From positions 1-8,151 of the forward strand of contig JBEKYH010000213.1 of NCBI GenBank assembly GCA_049511115.1: a DNA stretch of 8,151 nt, in the 5' to 3' direction. The notes under the pieces are model-generated. The model had not been told where the DNA came from. It made no database searches and saw only the letters and a list, made by a program, of their open reading frames with translations. Shown here piece after piece: positions 5,734 to 8,151 of this stretch. How positions within the stretch are numbered: the first letter of the stretch is position 1; every line of letters starts with the position of its first letter. This DNA comes from JBEKYH01 sp049511115. Lineage in GTDB: Bacteria > Planctomycetota > Phycisphaerae > Tepidisphaerales > Tepidisphaeraceae. Made by a program: the position numbers and the translations under genes.

Positions 5734-6354
5734 ATGGGACTATTCAAATCCAAAGACGAGCGCCGCATTGAGCGCGAGATGAAAATTCGCGCCGGCATGC
5801 GCTCCATCGAGAAGGCCATTCGCGAGCAGGAAAAATTCTCCGACGACTTCATCAAGAACGCCCAGCACGCCAAGCGGATTGGCGACAACAATCAATATCT
5901 CTTCATCCGCTCGGCCCTGAAAAAAACCGCCGCGGTGAAGAAGATGCTCGAGCGGCAACTGCTGGCCATCAAGAACGCCAACCTCATCCAGAAGCAGGCC
6001 CAGGCCAGCCAGGATTTCGCCGAATCCATGGCCGTAATGGCCACCGAAATCGGCCGCATCTTCGGCGAAATGGACCTCACCAAAACCCAAGTCGAATGGG
6101 AACGCGCCGTCACCCAGGCCGGCAGCATGGAAGAGCGCATGGGCCTGTTCCTGGATGCCATGGAGCAATCCGCCGTCAGCGGCGCAACCAGCGGCGTCTC
6201 CGCCGGGGCGCGCGAAGAACTCGTCACCGACGAGGAAATCGACCGCATGATTTCCGCGGATGTGCTGGCGTCGGAAAAACGCGAACTGGGGCAGCTCGAT
6301 CAATTGGAGAGCGAGATCGCCAAGGAATTGGGAACGGGAAAGCAGAAGGATTAA
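5734..6354 (+). CDS. 206-aa helical protein resembling ESCRT-III (Snf7/Vps2) family
   Basis: ATG at 5734 with GAGG upstream; TAA at 6352-6354. The basic N-terminus MGLFKSKDERR is followed by a long helix (12-48), a turn at RIGDNNQ (48-54), and a second long basic helix (55-95, IRSALKKTAAVKKMLERQLL). Then comes a methionine-rich helix (95-112, FAESMAVMATEIGRIFGEM), the segment DLTKTQVEWERAVTQAGSMEERMGLFLDAMEQ split at 114-145, and an acidic C-terminus (161-199, DEEIDRMISADVLASEK). This order of basic helical hairpin, Met-rich helix, E-W/F-E-R segment followed by MEERM, and acidic tail parallels eukaryotic Vps2/CHMP2 proteins, which polymerise on membranes. I infer membership of the ESCRT-III/PspA superfamily; no search was possible. 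The AAA ATPase expected to recycle such polymers is not in the window. It probably works with the two upstream helical proteins, but the intervening hairpin could uncouple its expression. Confidence 0.92.
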   Translation: MGLFKSKDERRIEREMKIRAGMRSIEKAIREQEKFSDDFIKNAQHAKRIGDNNQYLFIRSALKKTAAVKKMLERQLLAIKNANLIQKQAQASQDFAESMAVMATEIGRIFGEMDLTKTQVEWERAVTQAGSMEERMGLFLDAMEQSAVSGATSGVSAGAREELVTDEEIDRMISADVLASEKRELGQLDQLESEIAKELGTGKQKD

Positions 6355-6359
6355 TCGAG

Positions 6360-6365
6360 TATAAT
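6360..6365 (+). promoter_or_regulatory. Candidate -10 box for the toxin-antitoxin pair
   Basis: TATAAT, a perfect -10 hexamer, lies 43 bp before the antitoxin start and just after the preceding stop codon. No -35 hexamer at 16-18 bp spacing is visible; the nearest TTGGGA (6328-6333) is 26 bp away. The position suits separate transcription of the pair, but chance occurrence cannot be excluded. Confidence 0.3.
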
Positions 6366-6408
6366 TTGGTCTGCCAAGGTTTATTGTGAAGACGCCGAGG
6401 ATCAGGAA

Positions 6409-6600
6409 ATGAGCAACGTCCAACGGCGCCGCCAGATCAAGAAAGCCATTGACGAACTTCCGCGCCAGCGGCTGGAATCACTGGCGGACTACATTGGCTT
6501 CCTTCGCCAACCCCCGCTCGCTCAACGCTTGAGGGAAGCCCAGAAGGCCATCGCCACGGGCAAGGGAGTCAACTGGCGCAAGGTGCGGTCGGATGTTTGA
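6409..6600 (+). CDS. Probable antitoxin of a type II toxin-antitoxin pair
   Basis: The product is 63 aa. The start is ATG 6409 with GAGG at 6397-6400 eight bases upstream; the stop is TGA 6598-6600. Residues 1-33 are mostly helical and basic (RRRQIKKAIDELPRQRLESL), and the C-terminus is LREAQKAIATGKGVNWRKVRSDV-like (residues 41-63), a short tail typical of small antitoxins that wrap a RelE-type toxin. The DNA-binding fold cannot be assigned by eye. Identification rests mainly on the 8-bp overlap with the toxin gene downstream and on size. By family knowledge it would neutralise the toxin and repress its own promoter. Confidence 0.8.
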   Translation: MSNVQRRRQIKKAIDELPRQRLESLADYIGFLRQPPLAQRLREAQKAIATGKGVNWRKVRSDV

Positions 6601-6853
6601 GGTTATCCTCTCCCCCGAGGCGGCTAAATTCTTTGCCCCCGCCGACCGGCCGCTCGCCAGGAAACTGGCGAAATGTCTGGCGCAGCTTGAGTTGGATCCC
6701 CGCAGGCATAACAACATCAAGCGCTTGTCCGGCGATTTGGCGGGATTGCTGAGGTATCGCGTTGTAGATTGGCGCGTGATGTATCGAATCGGTAGCGAAA
6801 GGCATCGGGTTTCTGTCCTTTCGATCGCCCATCGCAGCGAGGTTTACGAATAA
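6593..6853 (+). CDS. RelE/ParE-family toxin
   Basis: The product is 86 aa. ATG 6593 lies inside the last codons of the antitoxin (ATGTTTGA overlap); TAA stop. The protein has the typical RelE/ParE order: strand FEVILSPEA, two helices (residues 16-34), then the signature block KRLSGDLAGLLRYRVVDWRV (43-62) with R54, R56 and R61, Y64 in VMYRI, and the C-terminal strand VSVLSIAHRSEVY with H80 and R81. RelE members cut mRNA in the ribosome, while ParE members poison gyrase. The conserved positively charged and aromatic residues are compatible with RelE-type RNase activity, but the sequence alone does not settle the target. Length is normal and no frame damage is seen, so it may be active. Confidence 0.92.
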   Translation: MFEVILSPEAAKFFAPADRPLARKLAKCLAQLELDPRRHNNIKRLSGDLAGLLRYRVVDWRVMYRIGSERHRVSVLSIAHRSEVYE

Positions 6854-6887
6854 AGCCCACCGCCCCCAACGACCGATAATATCAGCG

Positions 6888-7994
6888 ATGCGACACTATT
6901 CCTTGCGATTGAACCTCGCGGCTATTCTCCTTTTATTCCTCGTTGCGGGCTCCAGCATCTCATCGGCGGGAATATCAGCGGCACACATCGCCGGCGACGC
7001 CGATGCTCCATCCAGCCTCGCCCGAAACGGAATTGAACGTACAAATAATTCACTCGACCTGGCCATCCAGGGGCCTGGATACCTTCGCATAGTGGCCGTG
7101 GACCCTCTCGGCGACGGAACGCTCTACACCCGAAAATGCTCGTTCACCATCAGCCAGGATGACGATTTGGTAGTTAACGTCGGTCGCGGCTATAAGCTAT
7201 GCCCGCCGATCAAGATTCCGCTCGGAACGACGCCAGATCAAATCGGCGTCAGCCAAAACGGGACCATCACTCTCCCGTGGACGGACCATACGCGAGCGAC
7301 GGTCGCGCAATTCCAATTGTGCACCTTTCCCCATCCCGACCGGCTCGAACTTGTCGGCGGATGCTTCTATCGAGAAACCAAGGCGTCAGGCCCGCCGCTC
7401 ACGCAAAATCCCGGCGCTCCCAACGCGGGCTATCTTCTCCAGCACTTTCTGGAATTACTGCCTGCCCCAAAGCTAATCGACCCCGTAACCAGGTTCGGCT
7501 CTGTCCAGATTGACCTCTCCGAAGGCAATCTCAAGTACACCAACAATCCCCTCAACGTGGCGATTAAGGGCGCCGGATTCGTGCGCGTGATCACTCGAAC
7601 GAACCAAGGCCAGACAATGGCCTACACCCGTCATGGTTTGCTTTCCATCAATAGCAACGACGATGGCTTGTTACTTGGCACTGCCGACGGCGATAACATC
7701 GTCCCGCCACTTAAGGTTCCCGTCGGTACAACTGCTGATCAAATCAAGATCAACCCGGATGGCATTGTTTATACCGTCCAGCCGCTCACCAACTGCCAGT
7801 TGACAATTGGACAAATCCAGTTGTGGGCCTTTTCCAAGCCGGAACTGCTGAAACCCATCGGCAACGGCCTCTATCAACCGACCGACGCATCCGGCCCGGC
7901 AACGCCGAATGATCCAACGGCCGACTGTGCATCTAAGCTTCTACAAAACTATCTGGAACTGCCGCCGACCCGGCTTCCCGCTGATTTGAAATGA
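6888..7994 (+). CDS. Secreted protein with two FlgG-like flagellar rod/hook core domains
   Basis: ATG 6888, 368 aa, TGA stop; no clear Shine-Dalgarno is seen. Residues 1-27 form a Sec signal peptide (basic start, LAAILLLFLVAGSS core, small residues after). Two homologous blocks follow. Block 1 (about 47-190) has NNSLDLAIQGPGYLRIV, LYTR, PPIKIPLGTTPDQIGVSQNG and FYRETKASGPP. Block 2 (about 209-358) has LSEGNLKYTNNPLNVAIKGA, AYTRHG, PPLKVPVGTTADQIKINPDG and LYQPTDASGP. These match the central region of FlgG/FlgF-type distal rod proteins (TGNPLDLAI.G.GF, YTR.G, PP..IP.G). Missing are the N- and C-terminal D0 helices that build the rod, and real rod proteins use the flagellar export apparatus rather than a Sec signal. 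A structural flagellar role is therefore doubtful; an envelope or extracellular function is more likely. Block 1 has four cysteines (C84, C105, C145, C159), and block 2 has C303 and C347. No flagellar genes are nearby. Confidence 0.88.
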   Translation: MRHYSLRLNLAAILLLFLVAGSSISSAGISAAHIAGDADAPSSLARNGIERTNNSLDLAIQGPGYLRIVAVDPLGDGTLYTRKCSFTISQDDDLVVNVGRGYKLCPPIKIPLGTTPDQIGVSQNGTITLPWTDHTRATVAQFQLCTFPHPDRLELVGGCFYRETKASGPPLTQNPGAPNAGYLLQHFLELLPAPKLIDPVTRFGSVQIDLSEGNLKYTNNPLNVAIKGAGFVRVITRTNQGQTMAYTRHGLLSINSNDDGLLLGTADGDNIVPPLKVPVGTTADQIKINPDGIVYTVQPLTNCQLTIGQIQLWAFSKPELLKPIGNGLYQPTDASGPATPNDPTADCASKLLQNYLELPPTRLPADLK

Positions 7995-8043
7995 TCGCGT
8001 ATCCGAACGATCAATACGGATGCCGGCCCAACCCCTTAACGAG

Positions 8044-8091
8044 CTTGTCACCGCTGTACCCCTTCACCTTGTCACCGTGTCACCTTGCCAT
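8044..8091. repeat. Third period-8 repeat tract, same family as 3255-3348
   Basis: Six consecutive octamers can be read from 8044: CTTGTCAC, CGCTGTAC, CCCTTCAC, CTTGTCAC, CGTGTCAC, CTTGCCAT. They match the right-arm orientation of the tract upstream of 3399. No inverted partner is present in the remaining sequence. It lies 50 bp after the FlgG-like gene; no gene is visible between 7995 and 8151. Confidence 0.75.
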
Positions 8092-8151
8092 CGCCCCCTC
8101 GGCGTTTCAATCGCATTTCCGGACCCCTATAAAAAACCTAACTTTTCCCTT

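Noticed and set aside
5740..6423. Long open frame on the minus strand opposite the 206-aa gene
   Set aside because: It is a mirror of GC-biased codons of the + strand gene. The + strand product has the coherent helical pattern and ribosome binding site; the reverse product is a compositionally biased shadow.
7993..8030. Terminator after the FlgG-like gene
   Set aside because: Several short competing stems of 5-6 bp exist (TGATCG/CGATCA, ATCCG/CGGAT), but none is stable or followed by a T tract.

Overview
The window looks like a chromosome fragment from a GC-rich planctomycete (Pirellulales or Phycisphaerae type). The main evidence is two neighbouring secreted proteins that combine autotransporter-type beta-strand repeats, a type I dockerin and a PEP-CTERM sorting tail, a combination familiar from that phylum. 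Widespread GTG starts, GC-rich codon use and short-period intergenic repeats fit. The assignment is by composition and family knowledge only. No rRNA, tRNA, CRISPR array or insertion sequence was found. All genes lie on the + strand.

Positions 1-3102 hold two tandem surface-protein genes. The first is cut by the window edge and its last 312 codons are visible. The second is complete (709 aa) and adds an N-terminal array of HAF-like repeats. Their C-terminal halves align without gaps at a fixed offset of 2185 bp, with stretches of near-identity next to clearly diverged stretches, which suggests duplication followed by gene conversion. A 9-bp perfect hairpin spans the junction between the two genes.

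Positions 3103-3398 have no gene. They hold three CTGTTCC copies exactly 10 bp apart and a period-8 repeat present in both orientations, which can form an 18/19-bp stem. The period-8 family reappears at 8044-8091.

Positions 3399-6354 hold three helical, probably cytoplasmic proteins of unrecognised named family (489, 204 and 206 aa). The first two are translationally coupled by a one-base overlap. The third follows a 217-bp nested inverted repeat. All three contain a long helical hairpin region and an acidic C-terminal part. The third in particular reads like the ESCRT-III/PspA superfamily. The first appears to place a winged-helix-like segment in front of its coiled coil, a layout reminiscent of eukaryotic CHMP7. 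I regard this as the most interesting content: a possible bacterial ESCRT-III-like membrane-remodelling operon. This is inference from reading the sequences and needs profile and structure comparison.

Positions 6409-6853 hold a compact RelE/ParE-type toxin-antitoxin pair with overlapping reading frames. Positions 6888-7994 encode a secreted protein made of two copies of the FlgG-like flagellar rod/hook core domain behind a Sec signal peptide, without the usual terminal rod helices. The remaining 157 bases hold the third period-8 repeat and no gene.
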